DNA of 64,000 nucleotides from Arsenophonus sp048493715. GTDB lineage: Bacteria; Pseudomonadota; Gammaproteobacteria; Enterobacterales; Enterobacteriaceae. The notes under the pieces are model-generated. The model searched no databases and was not told the DNA's origin. It was given only the letters and a program-made list of their open reading frames with translations. The stretch is from the NCBI GenBank assembly GCA_048493715.1, contig JBGDCZ010000011.1, forward strand, positions 1 through 64,000, given 5' to 3'. Shown piece after piece: positions 16,456 through 25,958 of this stretch (within the stretch, counting starts at the first letter, position 1; every line of letters starts with the position of its first letter). The translations under genes were made by a program, and so were the position numbers.

Positions 16456-18378
16456 TTATTCCTCCAGTTGATAAATACGACGAGTACGAATTTCATCAAG
16501 CACTCTTTCTGCAAATTTTGTGACGTCAAATGTTCCTAAATCCCTGCCATCGCGAGTACGAACAGATACCTGGTTCGATTCAACTTCCTTATCGCCACAA
16601 ACTAACATATAAGGAACGCGACGCAAAGTATGCTCACGAATTTTAAAGCCTATTTTCTCGTTTCTCAAGTCCGCTTTTGCACGAATACCAAAATTACGCA
16701 AATTTTCTACTACTTTTTGCACAAAATCAGCCTGCGCATCCGTGATATTTATTATAACAATTTGTAATGGAGCTAACCAGGTTGGGAAAAAACCGGCATA
16801 CTGCTCAATTAAAATCCCAATAAAACGTTCAAGTGAGCCTAAAACAGCACGATGGATCATTACCGGAACCTGACGTTCATTATTTTCATCTACATAAGAA
16901 GCACCTAAACGACTCGGTAATGAGAAATCAAGCTGTACAGTACCACATTGCCATGCCCGATCCAAACAATCATACAGAGTAAACTCAATTTTGGGGCCAT
17001 AAAATGCACCTTCACCGGGTTGATAATCGAATTCAATATCCCCTAGTGCCTTAGCCAGATCTGCTTCGGCACGATCCCATTGAGCATCAGTGCCTATCCG
17101 TTTTTCTGGTCGGGTTGACAATTTAACCGCAATTTTTTCAAAACCAAATGTTGCATAAACATCATAAATCATTTTAATGCAACTTTTCACTTCATCTAAA
17201 ATCTGATCTTCAGTACAAAAAATATGGGCATCATCTTGAGTAAATCCCCGCACGCGCATCAAGCCATGTAAAGCGCCGGATGGTTCATTACGGTGACAAC
17301 TGCCAAACTCAGCCATACGTAGTGGCAAATCACGATAAGATTTCAAACCTTGATTAAATATCTGTACATGCCCTGGACAATTCATCGGTTTTATACAATA
17401 TTCTCGGTTTTCCGATGACGTGGTAAACATGTTTTCTTTATAGTTTTCCCAGTGACCTGTTTTTTCCCAAAGAATACGATCCATCATCAATGGACCTTTT
17501 ACTTCTTGATATCGATATTCATTCAATTTAGTACGAATAAAGTTTTCCAATTCACGAAATATGATCCAACCATCATTATGCCAAAATGCCATACCTGGTG
17601 CTTCTTCTTGCATATGATAAAGATCAAGTTGCTTACCTATCTTACGATGATCACGTTTTGCTGCCTCTTCTAAACGTAACAAATAAGCAGCTAATTGTTT
17701 TTTATTAGCCCAAGCTGTTCCATAGATCCTTTGTAGCATCTTGTTATCGCTATTACCGCGCCAATACGCTCCAGCCACTTTCTGTAATTTGAAATAATGA
17801 CAAAAACGCATATTGGGGACATGCGGCCCACGACACATATCAATATATTCTTCATGATAATAAAGTCCAGGATGATCATCTTTTTTAATATTTTCATCCA
17901 AAATTTTAACTTTATAATCCTCCCCTCGAGCAACAAAAGTATCCCGAGCTTCCTGCCAACTAACTCGCTTTTTGATAACATCATAGTTCTTTTCAGCGAG
18001 TTCGTACATGCGCTGCTCAAGTTTGTCCAAATCTTCCTGTGTTAAAGAGTGCTCTAGATCAACGTCATAGTAAAAACCATTCTCAATAATAGGGCCAATT
18101 GCCATTTTAGTGGCTGGCAATAATTGTTTAATTGCATGCCCAAGTAAATGTGCACATGAATGACGAATAATCTCTAAGCCTTCAAGATCTTTACTGGTAA
18201 TAATGGCTACTTGAGCGTCATTATTAATCACATCACTCGCATCAACAAGCTCACCATTAACACGACCGGCAATACAGGCTTTTGCAAGGCCTGAACCAAT
18301 ATCATTAGCAATATCCATAATTGAAACAGCATGCTGATATTGACGTTGACTTCCGTCAGGAAGAGTAATAACTGGCAT
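16456..18378 (-). CDS. thrS: Threonine-tRNA ligase
   Basis: A 640-residue class II synthetase. It has an N-terminal TGS domain (1-60), an editing domain with HSCAHLLGHA (72-81) and a catalytic core. The core carries zinc ligands Cys and His in PMNCPGH and a later His, plus the motif 2 loop RNEPSGALHGLMRVR. The C-terminus is an anticodon-binding domain. The E. coli enzyme is 642 residues. It charges tRNA(Thr), removes mis-attached serine and represses its own translation by binding a leader that mimics tRNA(Thr); such a leader is visible upstream. The ribosome-binding site is AAGGA. Confidence 0.97.
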   Translation of the reverse strand: MPVITLPDGSQRQYQHAVSIMDIANDIGSGLAKACIAGRVNGELVDASDVINNDAQVAIITSKDLEGLEIIRHSCAHLLGHAIKQLLPATKMAIGPIIENGFYYDVDLEHSLTQEDLDKLEQRMYELAEKNYDVIKKRVSWQEARDTFVARGEDYKVKILDENIKKDDHPGLYYHEEYIDMCRGPHVPNMRFCHYFKLQKVAGAYWRGNSDNKMLQRIYGTAWANKKQLAAYLLRLEEAAKRDHRKIGKQLDLYHMQEEAPGMAFWHNDGWIIFRELENFIRTKLNEYRYQEVKGPLMMDRILWEKTGHWENYKENMFTTSSENREYCIKPMNCPGHVQIFNQGLKSYRDLPLRMAEFGSCHRNEPSGALHGLMRVRGFTQDDAHIFCTEDQILDEVKSCIKMIYDVYATFGFEKIAVKLSTRPEKRIGTDAQWDRAEADLAKALGDIEFDYQPGEGAFYGPKIEFTLYDCLDRAWQCGTVQLDFSLPSRLGASYVDENNERQVPVMIHRAVLGSLERFIGILIEQYAGFFPTWLAPLQIVIINITDAQADFVQKVVENLRNFGIRAKADLRNEKIGFKIREHTLRRVPYMLVCGDKEVESNQVSVRTRDGRDLGTFDVTKFAERVLDEIRTRRIYQLEE

Positions 18379-18420
18379 TTAAAATCCTTATTTACAGTGG
18401 TGACCCATACGCAAGATCAC
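18379..18420 (-). promoter_or_regulatory. thrS translational operator (tRNA-Thr anticodon-arm mimic)
   Basis: Directly before thrS the minus strand carries a hairpin (18402-18418) with stem GATC/GGTC and the loop TTGCGTATG, which contains CGT, a threonine anticodon. The conserved run to the ATG includes GGTCACCACTG and the AAGGA ribosome-binding site. This matches domain 2 of the E. coli thrS operator, where bound ThrRS blocks ribosome entry. The acceptor-like upstream domain was not delimited. Confidence 0.75.
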
Positions 18421-18817
18421 ATGTATAAAAATATATTTTTATTAAAAATGAGTTAAAGCAATTTCTTACTTCACCTAGTAATTGATATACGTTAAGAAAA
18501 CGCCCAAACAGAGCAAAAGGGATATACGTACTTGTATTAACTTAGTGGCGCATAATATCACTATGCAGGATTGATTAATAGATTAAATCTCGGATAATAA
18601 GAATAAAATACTAAAAATATAGCAACAAATTAATCGTCAGCTAGTTAAATTTTGATTAATCAACCTAATTTAAATTTATTTTTATAATACAATGAAATAG
18701 TATTATAAAACTATATAAGTTTATTGCTAAAATTTTATTGATGTTTGCTAATCAGTGATTTTTTGGAAAAAAGCTTATAATAAAAAATTATTAACATTTT
18801 CTATTATAAATCAATAA
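18421..18817. other. Intergenic region between thrS and the transglycosylase relic
   Basis: About 400 bp of AT-rich DNA that must hold the thrS promoter and the 5' part of its leader. I see no coding trace and no clear hairpin terminator. Confidence 0.55.
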
Positions 18818-19487
18818 TTAATCTATCATAGCTATCGAATTGTAAGCATTTTTAATTTTCCAAAGATAGCGTGGTGCTTGCTCACTTGGGGGTTTTGTTT
18901 GAATATGCTGATAAAACTCTTCTATGGTTAACTTATTAAGTTTATCGATTGCAAGATAAGGATCCTTATCAAAAATTCGTAATAATGCTCCAGCACCATT
19001 AACATAAGCAACAACGGTTGTATATAATAAAGTACTTTCGGATCACGGATACCCGATAAATGTTTATCTTGAATAAAACTAATATAGGCCGTTCCAACAT
19101 CAATATTAATCGCCGGATCTTTAAGTTGACTCGTTGTCGGTTGCCCTACTTTACCCTGTAACCGATAAGCATCACGACCGGCGGTAGAAGCCTTAACTTG
19201 CATTAAACCGATCACGTTAGATTTACTGACTGTATTAGCGCGAAAATTAGATTCCACTTTGATAATCGCTCTAATTAGGTTTTCATCAACACTATAGTGT
19301 TGGGCTACCTGTCTAATTACAGCATCGTAAGCGGTTCTTGATGGTACACTTTCGGTTTGCTCCTCTATTCCTCTATAATAACATAGAGTAGATAATCGTT
19401 TTGATAGGCTGTTTTCTGGTTATTTGATTGTTTGCTAGAACCCACCAATACAATAATAAATACGACGCCACAACTTTTAAATTTCAC
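18818..19487 (-). pseudogene. emtA: EmtA/MltE-type lytic transglycosylase pseudogene
   Basis: Lytic transglycosylases of this lipoprotein family cut the glycan strand of peptidoglycan. The catalytic-domain signature ESNFRANTVSKSNVIGLMQV, the GRDAYR segment and DPAINIDVGTAYISF are clear. The C-terminal third (AYVNGAGALLRIFDKDPYLAI and QAPRYLWKIKNAY) continues in another frame after a frameshift near 19025. The N-terminus, a possible GTG start at 19487 with a signal-like hydrophobic run, is cut by another frame break near 19370. Its lipobox cysteine reads as serine. EmtA fits better than MltC because of length and the VSKSN motif. It is not functional as it stands. Confidence 0.85.
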
Positions 19488-19620
19488 CTTACGCCAACTT
19501 CCAGTTGCTTGATCCTATTTAGGATAACCTAATGAGATAAAAATGGTCCCTTTGAGCGTTGAGTTGTGAAGATGCTCTCATTATCTACTATATACATCAC
19601 AATTACAATTATTGATCATA

Positions 19621-19660
19621 TTGACATCTTTCCTATATAGTTGATAATCATTCTCATTAA
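19621..19660 (+). promoter_or_regulatory. Promoter with Fur box for sitABCD
   Basis: TTGACA (19621-19626) and GATAAT (19643-19648), 16 bp apart, form a good sigma-70 promoter. The -10 element lies in a Fur-like palindrome (GATAATCATTCTCATTA, from 19643). Iron-bound Fur, or possibly MntR, should therefore repress the importer. The box matches the 19-bp consensus at most positions. Confidence 0.75.
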
Positions 19661-19696
19661 TGTATGATTTATTACTTTATTATCGGGGAAACATTT

Positions 19697-20608
19697 ATGT
19701 ATAAAAGATCCAGCCTATGGTCTAGGTACATTTTTACTGGTTTAGCTATAATTACTACACTTGCTCTTTTTAATCCAATTGCATACGCAAAAAAATTTAC
19801 CGTTGTAACTACTTTTACTATCATCCAAGATATTGCGCAAAATGTAGCAGGTAATGCAGCAAATGTTCAATCGATCACCAAACCGGGAGCGGAAATTCAT
19901 GGATATCAACCGACCCCCAAAGACATTCTAAAAGCACATAATGCTGATTTAATTTTATGGAATGGATTAGGACTTGAAACATGGTTTAAACGCTTTTTTG
20001 CAAACTTCCAACATATTCCAGCCGTTACTGTTACTAAAGGAATAAAACCAATACCTATTCGCGAAGGTGAATATCAAGGTAATCCTAATCCTCATGCCTG
20101 GATGTCGGCGCAAAATGCATTAATATATATTGAAAATATTCGGGCTGCGCTCGTAAAATCTGACCCTAAAAATGCAGATATCTATAACCATAATGCGAAA
20201 ATATATGCTAGTAAAATCAGCAATATTGATGAACCCCTACGTAAAAGACTAGCCCAAATACCGCAAGAAAAACGCTGGTTAGTGACCAGTGAAGGTGCTT
20301 TTAGTTATCTAGCTAAAGATTATGGCCTTAAAGAAGCTTATTTGTGGCCAATTAACGCTGAGGAACAGGGCTCACCACAACAAGTTCGTAAGGTTATCGA
20401 CATTGTGAGAAAATATAAGATTCCCGTCGTGTTCAGCGAAAGTACCGTTTCTGATAAACCAGCTAAACAAGTCAGTAGAGAGACCGGTGCTCAATATGGT
20501 GGTGTACTCTATGTTGACTCTCTTTCTACCAGTGATGGCCCGGTTCCAACCTATATAGAACTATTAAAAAATACCGTTAATACTATTGCAAAAGGTTTTG
20601 GTCAATAA
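19697..20608 (+). CDS. sitA: Mn2+/Fe2+ ABC transporter periplasmic binding protein SitA/YfeA
   Basis: A 303-residue cluster A-I metal-binding protein. A signal peptide ends near AYA (about residue 30). Metal ligands expected in the family are seen as His in AEIHGYQPTPKD, His in NPHAWMS, Glu in TSEGAFSYLA and Asp/Glu in FSESTVSDKP. It captures Mn2+ or Fe2+ and delivers it to SitCD. ATG 19697 was chosen over an in-frame ATG 33 bp upstream because GGGGA precedes it at proper distance. sitB begins 2 nt after the stop. Confidence 0.94.
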   Translation: MYKRSSLWSRYIFTGLAIITTLALFNPIAYAKKFTVVTTFTIIQDIAQNVAGNAANVQSITKPGAEIHGYQPTPKDILKAHNADLILWNGLGLETWFKRFFANFQHIPAVTVTKGIKPIPIREGEYQGNPNPHAWMSAQNALIYIENIRAALVKSDPKNADIYNHNAKIYASKISNIDEPLRKRLAQIPQEKRWLVTSEGAFSYLAKDYGLKEAYLWPINAEEQGSPQQVRKVIDIVRKYKIPVVFSESTVSDKPAKQVSRETGAQYGGVLYVDSLSTSDGPVPTYIELLKNTVNTIAKGFGQ

Positions 20609-20610
20609 TA

Positions 20611-21495
20611 ATGAGTAACGATACTTTTTACGAAAAACCTAACTTAGTTGTTGATAATGCAACTGTTACATACAATAACGGACATACTGCTATTTATGAC
20701 GCCAGCTTCAATATCACTGTCGGCTCAATTTGTGCGCTATTAGGAGTTAATGGTAGCGGCAAATCCACCCTGTTTAAAACAATAATGGGTTTAGTAACAC
20801 CAACAAAGGGACGGGTAACATTAAACAATGCCCCTATCAAAACTGCCCTTAAACAAAATATTATTGCTTACGTACCACAAACTGAAGAAGTTGACTGGAA
20901 TTTTCCGGTCCTAGTTTCTGATGTAGTAATGATGGGACGCTATGGTAAAATGGGTATTTTACGTATTCCCAGTCAACAAGATAAACAAATTGTTGCTGAT
21001 TCGCTTGCGCGAGTTGATCTTACCGGTTTAGAAAAAAGACAAATAGGTGAGCTCTCTGGTGGGCAAAAGAAACGAGTTTTTCTCGCACGAGCACTTGCCC
21101 AAGAAGGAAAAGTATTACTTCTTGATGAACCTTTTACTGGCGTCGATGTAAAAACGGAAAATGCTATTATTGAGCTTTTACGCTCATTACGGAGTAATGG
21201 CTATCTTATTTTGGTTTCTACTCATAACTTGGGAAGCGTACCTGAATTTTGTGATCAAGTTATTTTAGTAAACCGCACCATACTGGCTAGTGGGCCAATT
21301 GAAACAACTTTTACCCAGAAAAATATTCAACTCGCTTTTGGCGGGGTACTGCGGCATATTAATCTCTCTGGAGCTGAACTTCATTACGATGATGATCCTC
21401 GTTCATTGACTGTTATTACTGATGATGAAAGAGCAGCTATTTTTTATGGTCACCATGAACAAGCATCAGTTATTAAAAAGCAACCAGAGGAATAA
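20611..21495 (+). CDS. sitB: Mn2+/Fe2+ ABC transporter ATP-binding protein SitB/YfeB
   Basis: A 294-residue ABC ATPase. The Walker A motif is GVNGSGKST, the signature LSGGQKKRVFLARA, Walker B VLLLDEPFTGVD, with the switch histidine in VSTHNLG. It powers the SitCD permeases at the cytoplasmic face. It lies 2 nt after sitA and 3 nt before sitC. The length of about 290 is usual for the family. Confidence 0.94.
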   Translation: MSNDTFYEKPNLVVDNATVTYNNGHTAIYDASFNITVGSICALLGVNGSGKSTLFKTIMGLVTPTKGRVTLNNAPIKTALKQNIIAYVPQTEEVDWNFPVLVSDVVMMGRYGKMGILRIPSQQDKQIVADSLARVDLTGLEKRQIGELSGGQKKRVFLARALAQEGKVLLLDEPFTGVDVKTENAIIELLRSLRSNGYLILVSTHNLGSVPEFCDQVILVNRTILASGPIETTFTQKNIQLAFGGVLRHINLSGAELHYDDDPRSLTVITDDERAAIFYGHHEQASVIKKQPEE

Positions 21496-21498
21496 ATC

Positions 21499-22389
21499 AT
21501 GTTGGATCTATTGCTTCAGCCCTTTGAATATAACTACATGGTTAAAGCAATCTGGGTTAGCGCTATCGTTGGCGCAGTCTGTGCTTTTCTCTCTGCTTAC
21601 TTAATGTTAAAGGGATGGTCATTAATGGGTGATGCCCTTTCCCATTCTGTCGTGCCAGGTGTCGCTAGCGCCTATGCACTTGGCTTCCCCTACGCCGTAG
21701 GTGCTTTTTTTACCGGTATTCTTGCTGCACTTTCTATGACATTCGTGCGCCATATTTCGAAACTGAAAGAAGATGCAGTAATTGGTTTTATTTTTTCCAC
21801 CTTCTTCACCGTAGGATTGCTAATTCTTTCATTAAATCCCACGTCAGTGAATGTACAAACTATTATCTTTGGCAATATTTTAGGTATTGCCGATGAAGAT
21901 GTACTCCAAGTTGAAATTATTATTACCATTTCTTTTATTATGCTTATGTTTATATGGAAAGATTTACTTGTCGTATTCTTTGATGAAAATCACGCTCGCT
22001 CTATTGGACTAAAACCGTTAAAACTAAAAATTATCTTTTTTACGCTACTTAGCGCCTGTACGGTTGCCGCTTTACAAACCGTGGGATCGATACTTGTCAT
22101 CGCAATGGTCATTACACCTGGAGCAACCGCTTATTTACTCACGGATCAATTCAAACGGCTACTCTTTATTGCCATACTGATTGGATTTACCTCTAGTGCT
22201 CTTGGCGCTTATATTAGCTATTTTATTAATGGTGCTACCGGCGGAATCATTGTTACCCTACAAACTTTGGTTTTCCTCTTGGCCTTCTTTTTTGCACCTA
22301 AATATGGTTTATTCGTATCCCACCGAAAAGCACGCGAAGAAATCGTAAACCTCAAACAATTAGAGCAAGAGGTAAGTCACAATGAATGA
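21499..22389 (+). CDS. sitC: Mn2+/Fe2+ ABC transporter permease SitC/YfeC
   Basis: A 296-residue membrane permease of the ABC-3 (ZnuB/SitC) family with about eight hydrophobic helices. It keeps LKGWSLMGDALSHSVVPGV near the N-terminus, a block shared with SitD, and the GSILVIAMVITPGA segment. It forms the metal channel with SitD. Its end overlaps the sitD start by 8 nt, indicating coupling. Confidence 0.94.
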   Translation: MLDLLLQPFEYNYMVKAIWVSAIVGAVCAFLSAYLMLKGWSLMGDALSHSVVPGVASAYALGFPYAVGAFFTGILAALSMTFVRHISKLKEDAVIGFIFSTFFTVGLLILSLNPTSVNVQTIIFGNILGIADEDVLQVEIIITISFIMLMFIWKDLLVVFFDENHARSIGLKPLKLKIIFFTLLSACTVAALQTVGSILVIAMVITPGATAYLLTDQFKRLLFIAILIGFTSSALGAYISYFINGATGGIIVTLQTLVFLLAFFFAPKYGLFVSHRKAREEIVNLKQLEQEVSHNE

Positions 22390-23221
22390 CTTTATGGAGT
22401 TATTAATAACGCCTTTTGTTTTTCCGTTTATGCAAAAAGTCATTATTACCGCACTTGTCACCGGAACAGTATGTTCTATCCTCTCATGCTTTTTAATACT
22501 TAAGGGTTGGTCTTTAATGGGTGATACTATTTCTCATGCTGTATTACCCGGGATCGTTATCGCCTTTGTTATCGGTATTCCCTTATCAATCGGCGCTTTT
22601 TTATCAGGAATTTTTTGTGCATTTGCAACCGGTTATCTAAAAGAAAATAGTCGCATAAAAGAAGATACTGTCATGGGGATTGTTTTTTCCGGGATGTTTG
22701 CGTTTGGATTAGTACTATTTGCCCGTATTGATACAGATCAACATCTTACCCATATTCTTTTTGGCAATATCCTAGGCATTACTGAGACCGAATTTAAACA
22801 AACACTCTACATCTCAGCTTTTACCATTGCAATTATTCTATTAAAACGTAAGGATTTTATGCTCTACTGTTTTAACCCTAATCAGGCTAAAGTTATCGGT
22901 TTATCTGTTAAACTTTTACATTATGGATTACTGTCTTTATTAGCTCTCACCATTGTTGCATCTTTACAAGCAGTAGGAATAATTCTAGTAATAGCTATGC
23001 TTATTTCTCCTGGCATTATTGCTTTTACGTTATGTCAAAACTTTAATCGAATGCTAATTATTGCTGTTATTGCTTCTACCACTTCCTCGCTTATCGGCAC
23101 TATTCTGAGTTTTCATATTGATGCCGCAACTGGTCCTTGTATTGTACTAACGCAAGCAATCTATTTTATAGCTGCATTAATCTACAACTATATCAGTAAA
23201 ATAAAAAAGCGTCTTTTTTGA
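22382..23221 (+). CDS. sitD: Mn2+/Fe2+ ABC transporter permease SitD/YfeD
   Basis: A 279-residue ABC-3 permease, paralogous to SitC, with the matching block LKGWSLMGDTISHAVLPGI near residues 40-60. Together they form the inner-membrane channel. It is the last gene of the intact four-gene importer. All members of the operon are full length, in contrast to the decayed genes on both sides. Confidence 0.94.
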   Translation: MNDFMELLITPFVFPFMQKVIITALVTGTVCSILSCFLILKGWSLMGDTISHAVLPGIVIAFVIGIPLSIGAFLSGIFCAFATGYLKENSRIKEDTVMGIVFSGMFAFGLVLFARIDTDQHLTHILFGNILGITETEFKQTLYISAFTIAIILLKRKDFMLYCFNPNQAKVIGLSVKLLHYGLLSLLALTIVASLQAVGIILVIAMLISPGIIAFTLCQNFNRMLIIAVIASTTSSLIGTILSFHIDAATGPCIVLTQAIYFIAALIYNYISKIKKRLF

Positions 23222-23634
23222 ATAAAATATCAATTCGCTCATAAGCAATATTGTTAAATTAAAAATAACTGACAAAAAATTAAGATTATCTTATTTTTGA
23301 TAGATGATAATCCTGTTTTTTACTAGCAGAGACTATTCACTAACCTTAATCAGCTATAATATAATCTCTTAAATTTAATAGGGAAGCGGCTAACATCAGC
23401 AGGCAATAAATCATTAATTAAACGGATCCTTAGTATTGTAAAACTTGCCTACTAAAGCTAAATAAAAAACGCTATATTTATCTTTTGATAAGCGCTAAGC
23501 GATATATCACCATTATTTAGTAAATTACTATAATCCCTCGAAATGACAATAGTTTTACAACTAGATAATTAATTATGATCTTCACGTTACCTTTCAATAA
23601 CATATTTATTTTCAAATTGATTATAATAAAAAAA
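23222..23634. other. Intergenic region, sitD to the yniB relic
   Basis: About 410 bp of AT-rich DNA with no gene, RNA or convincing terminator that I can recognise. Confidence 0.5.
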
Positions 23635-24184
23635 CTACCAACCTAAGATATTCAATACGAAGTAAATCATTCCTCCTAATATAACCGGCAATACATACAG
23701 TAGAAAAATTTGCTGAAAATAGTATGAGACGGAATAGTAATTTTTGCTTCTATTTCTTCTTTTGAAACTTCAACACCTTTTGCTCTTTCAACAAATAAGG
23801 TAATATTCAATACTTTCTTTGATAAATTTTAACTGACGATTCATTCTGTTAGCTGAAGCACTCAAAGCTTGGTCAACAAACATCAAGTAAAATAGCAAAA
23901 TAAAACCGAAATTAGCTGTTAAAAATCCCCCATATATGAGTATTAGGAATAGATGAATTATGCAAAAAAATTTAGAAAAGTGGTATTTCGTTTTACTATA
24001 TACACCATAATTTTAATAAAATTATTGACTACCGCATTTAAACCAGTGCCTTGTAAAGCTTGCTTTTCTGCTAACTGCTAAAGAAATTAATGATACTACA
24101 TGTAGACACGAGCGCTAGAGAAAAAACTATCCACCCTAAAATACGCTTTCCAATAGCGATATAAAATGCTGTTTGGTAATTCAT
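23635..24184 (-). pseudogene. yniB: YniB family membrane protein pseudogene
   Basis: Read from ATG 24184 the minus strand gives MNYQTAFYIAIGKRILGW, closely like the E. coli YniB N-terminus. After frame breaks it gives VERAKGVEVSKEEIEAKI and TIPSHTIFSKFF, also YniB-like. In between are several stops and frameshifts, so the 178-residue family protein cannot be made. A Shine-Dalgarno GGGGAG is still present before the start. It is divergent to hxpB, as in E. coli. The function of YniB is unknown. Confidence 0.85.
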
Positions 24185-24363
24185 TAAAGCTCCCCATATT
24201 TTTTATATTACTATTTAAATGAATAAGTAAATATTATAAAAAATATATAATTGTTATTTTATCACTAATCAAAATTAACCCTAGCCTATCTATATTAAAA
24301 GATTTTTTTATTTTACAATTAATAAAATTAATCGGTAAGTCATGAATAATAGGAGTCCTTTTA

Positions 24364-25029
24364 ATGTCTCATCAATTATCTATCAAAGCTGCTATTTTTG
24401 ATATGGATGGCTTATTGATTAATTCTGAGCCCCTTTGGGGTCAAGCAGAAAAAGAAATTCTGGGTAAACTTGGTGTAACTACTTCAATTGTAAATCAACT
24501 TCCTGACACACTAGGACTACGCATCGATCAAGTTGTACAACTGTGGTATTTGGCTTCTCCTTAGCAAGGTGCCTCATTAAAAGAGGGGGAACAAAAAATT
24601 ATTAAACGTGTTATTGCACTTATAGAAGAACAACGTCCACTATTGTCCGATGTTAAACATGCTCTTCAACTATGTCAAGATCATAACTTAAAAATCGGTT
24701 TAGCATCTGCTTCCCCCAAACATATGCTAGAAAAAGTACTTACTATGTTTAATATTCACGATTGCTTCTCAGCCGTCGTATCAGCAACCCCATTGCCCTA
24801 CAGCAAACCCCATCCCGGGGTTTACATACAAACAGCCCAACTACTAGATGTTGAACCAATACATTGTGTTGCTTTTGAAGACTCTTTTCATGGCATGACT
24901 GCTGTTAAAACTGCCCGTATGCGTAGTATCGTTGTTCCACCAGCAGATCATTTTACTGATCCTCGTTAGGCATTAGCGGATATCAAACTCAATACACTGG
25001 ATGAATTAACAACTAAACATATCATTTGA
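24364..25029 (+). pseudogene. hxpB: Sugar phosphatase HxpB (YniC) with two in-frame amber codons
   Basis: HxpB is a HAD-family phosphatase acting on 2-deoxyglucose-6-phosphate and other hexose phosphates. The HAD motif I (FDMDGLLINSEPLW), motif II context (GLASASPKHMLEKVL), motif III lysine (YSKPHPGVY) and motif IV (VAFEDSFHG) are all present. The frame runs without any shift from 24364 to 25029, about the E. coli length. It is cut only by TAG at 24562-24564, where E. coli has tryptophan, and TAG at 24967-24969. Both sites are consistent with TGG to TAG changes. Without amber suppression the protein would be a 66-residue fragment. An in-frame restart at 24643 would lack motif I. Confidence 0.85.
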
Positions 25030-25174
25030 ACTTTATCGATTGGCAGTATTCCAACTTGAATATATCTAAAACATTATTACTTTTCTCACCAGCTAACTAC
25101 AAAATACTAATCTTATTATTTAATAAATTCGATTACACTACTCAAATCATGTCAAAACTATTATACTCTATAAA

Positions 25175-25190
25175 CTGTATAAATAAACAG
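25175..25190. promoter_or_regulatory. LexA (SOS) box upstream of ydjM
   Basis: CTGTATAAATAAACAG fits the LexA consensus CTG-N10-CAG with an AT-rich core and is 16 bp before the ydjM start. E. coli ydjM is a known SOS gene with LexA boxes, so both context and sequence agree. Confidence 0.88.
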
Positions 25191-25206
25191 TGGGACATTA
25201 TGTGTT

Positions 25207-25800
25207 ATGACTGCCACCGGGCATCTACTTTTTTCAGTATCATCATTAATACTTGTGCATAAATTAGCAATTACACCAGAGTTTACACATGGTGATTGGC
25301 TTCATTTATTAGCCGGGGCATTACTTGGTGCTCTATTACCCGATATTGATCATCCATCTTCTCATTTAGGGCGTCTATTTCGTTTTATTTCTGTTCCAGT
25401 TTGTCGTTTATGTGGTCATCGTGGCTTTACCCATAGCTTACTCGCATGGTTGCTGATCGTATTATTATCGACTCAACTTCCCAGTAATTATTGGCTTTCT
25501 GATGCACTAATTCAAGCATTTTTGTTAGGTTATTTCAGTCATCTAATTGGAGACATGTTAACCACAAATGGTATACCTTTCCTATGGCCATTGAAACTTT
25601 GCTTTTGTTTCCCTATTTTAGGTAATAATTCTAATCACCGAGCAGAGCATTCTATTGCTATTTTATTAGCTATTTGTGCGGTATTAATTCCATCTCACTA
25701 TCAATCACCTTTACTACCGCTATTACAAGAAACGAAAAAAAACGTTATTACATATGTAGTTAATGAACTAAACGGCTTAAAATTATTACGTTCTCATTGA
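25207..25800 (+). CDS. ydjM: SOS-regulated inner-membrane protein YdjM
   Basis: A 197-residue membrane protein of the YdjM/YfhO metal-dependent hydrolase-like family (DUF457). Conserved polar motifs that may bind metal are ATGHLLFS, LLPDIDHPSSHLG and CGHRGFTHS near helix ends, and SHLIGDMLT later. Four or more hydrophobic helices are visible. E. coli YdjM (196) is induced by DNA damage and its function is not established. The start ATG 25207 matches the E. coli MTAEGHLLFS start. It is the only intact member of the yniB-hxpB-ydjM-tcyP block here. Confidence 0.9.
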   Translation: MTATGHLLFSVSSLILVHKLAITPEFTHGDWLHLLAGALLGALLPDIDHPSSHLGRLFRFISVPVCRLCGHRGFTHSLLAWLLIVLLSTQLPSNYWLSDALIQAFLLGYFSHLIGDMLTTNGIPFLWPLKLCFCFPILGNNSNHRAEHSIAILLAICAVLIPSHYQSPLLPLLQETKKNVITYVVNELNGLKLLRSH

Positions 25801-25958
25801 AAAATTATTAAAATAAAATTGCATTTAGTTATAACAAAAATATTTTTATTACTGATAATTATAAGGCAAAATGTGTTTCATTGGAAGTTTTTAACCTTCA
25901 TACTTCCCCAATGACAAAAAATGCTATACCTAGAACAATATGGAGTTGGAAAATGGGT

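Noticed and set aside
24364..25029. Genetic code with UAG reassigned
   Set aside because: Several clear pseudogenes with frameshifts are nearby and intact genes such as arnB, arnD and gene-end contexts use TAG as a true stop, so recoding of the whole genome is unlikely.
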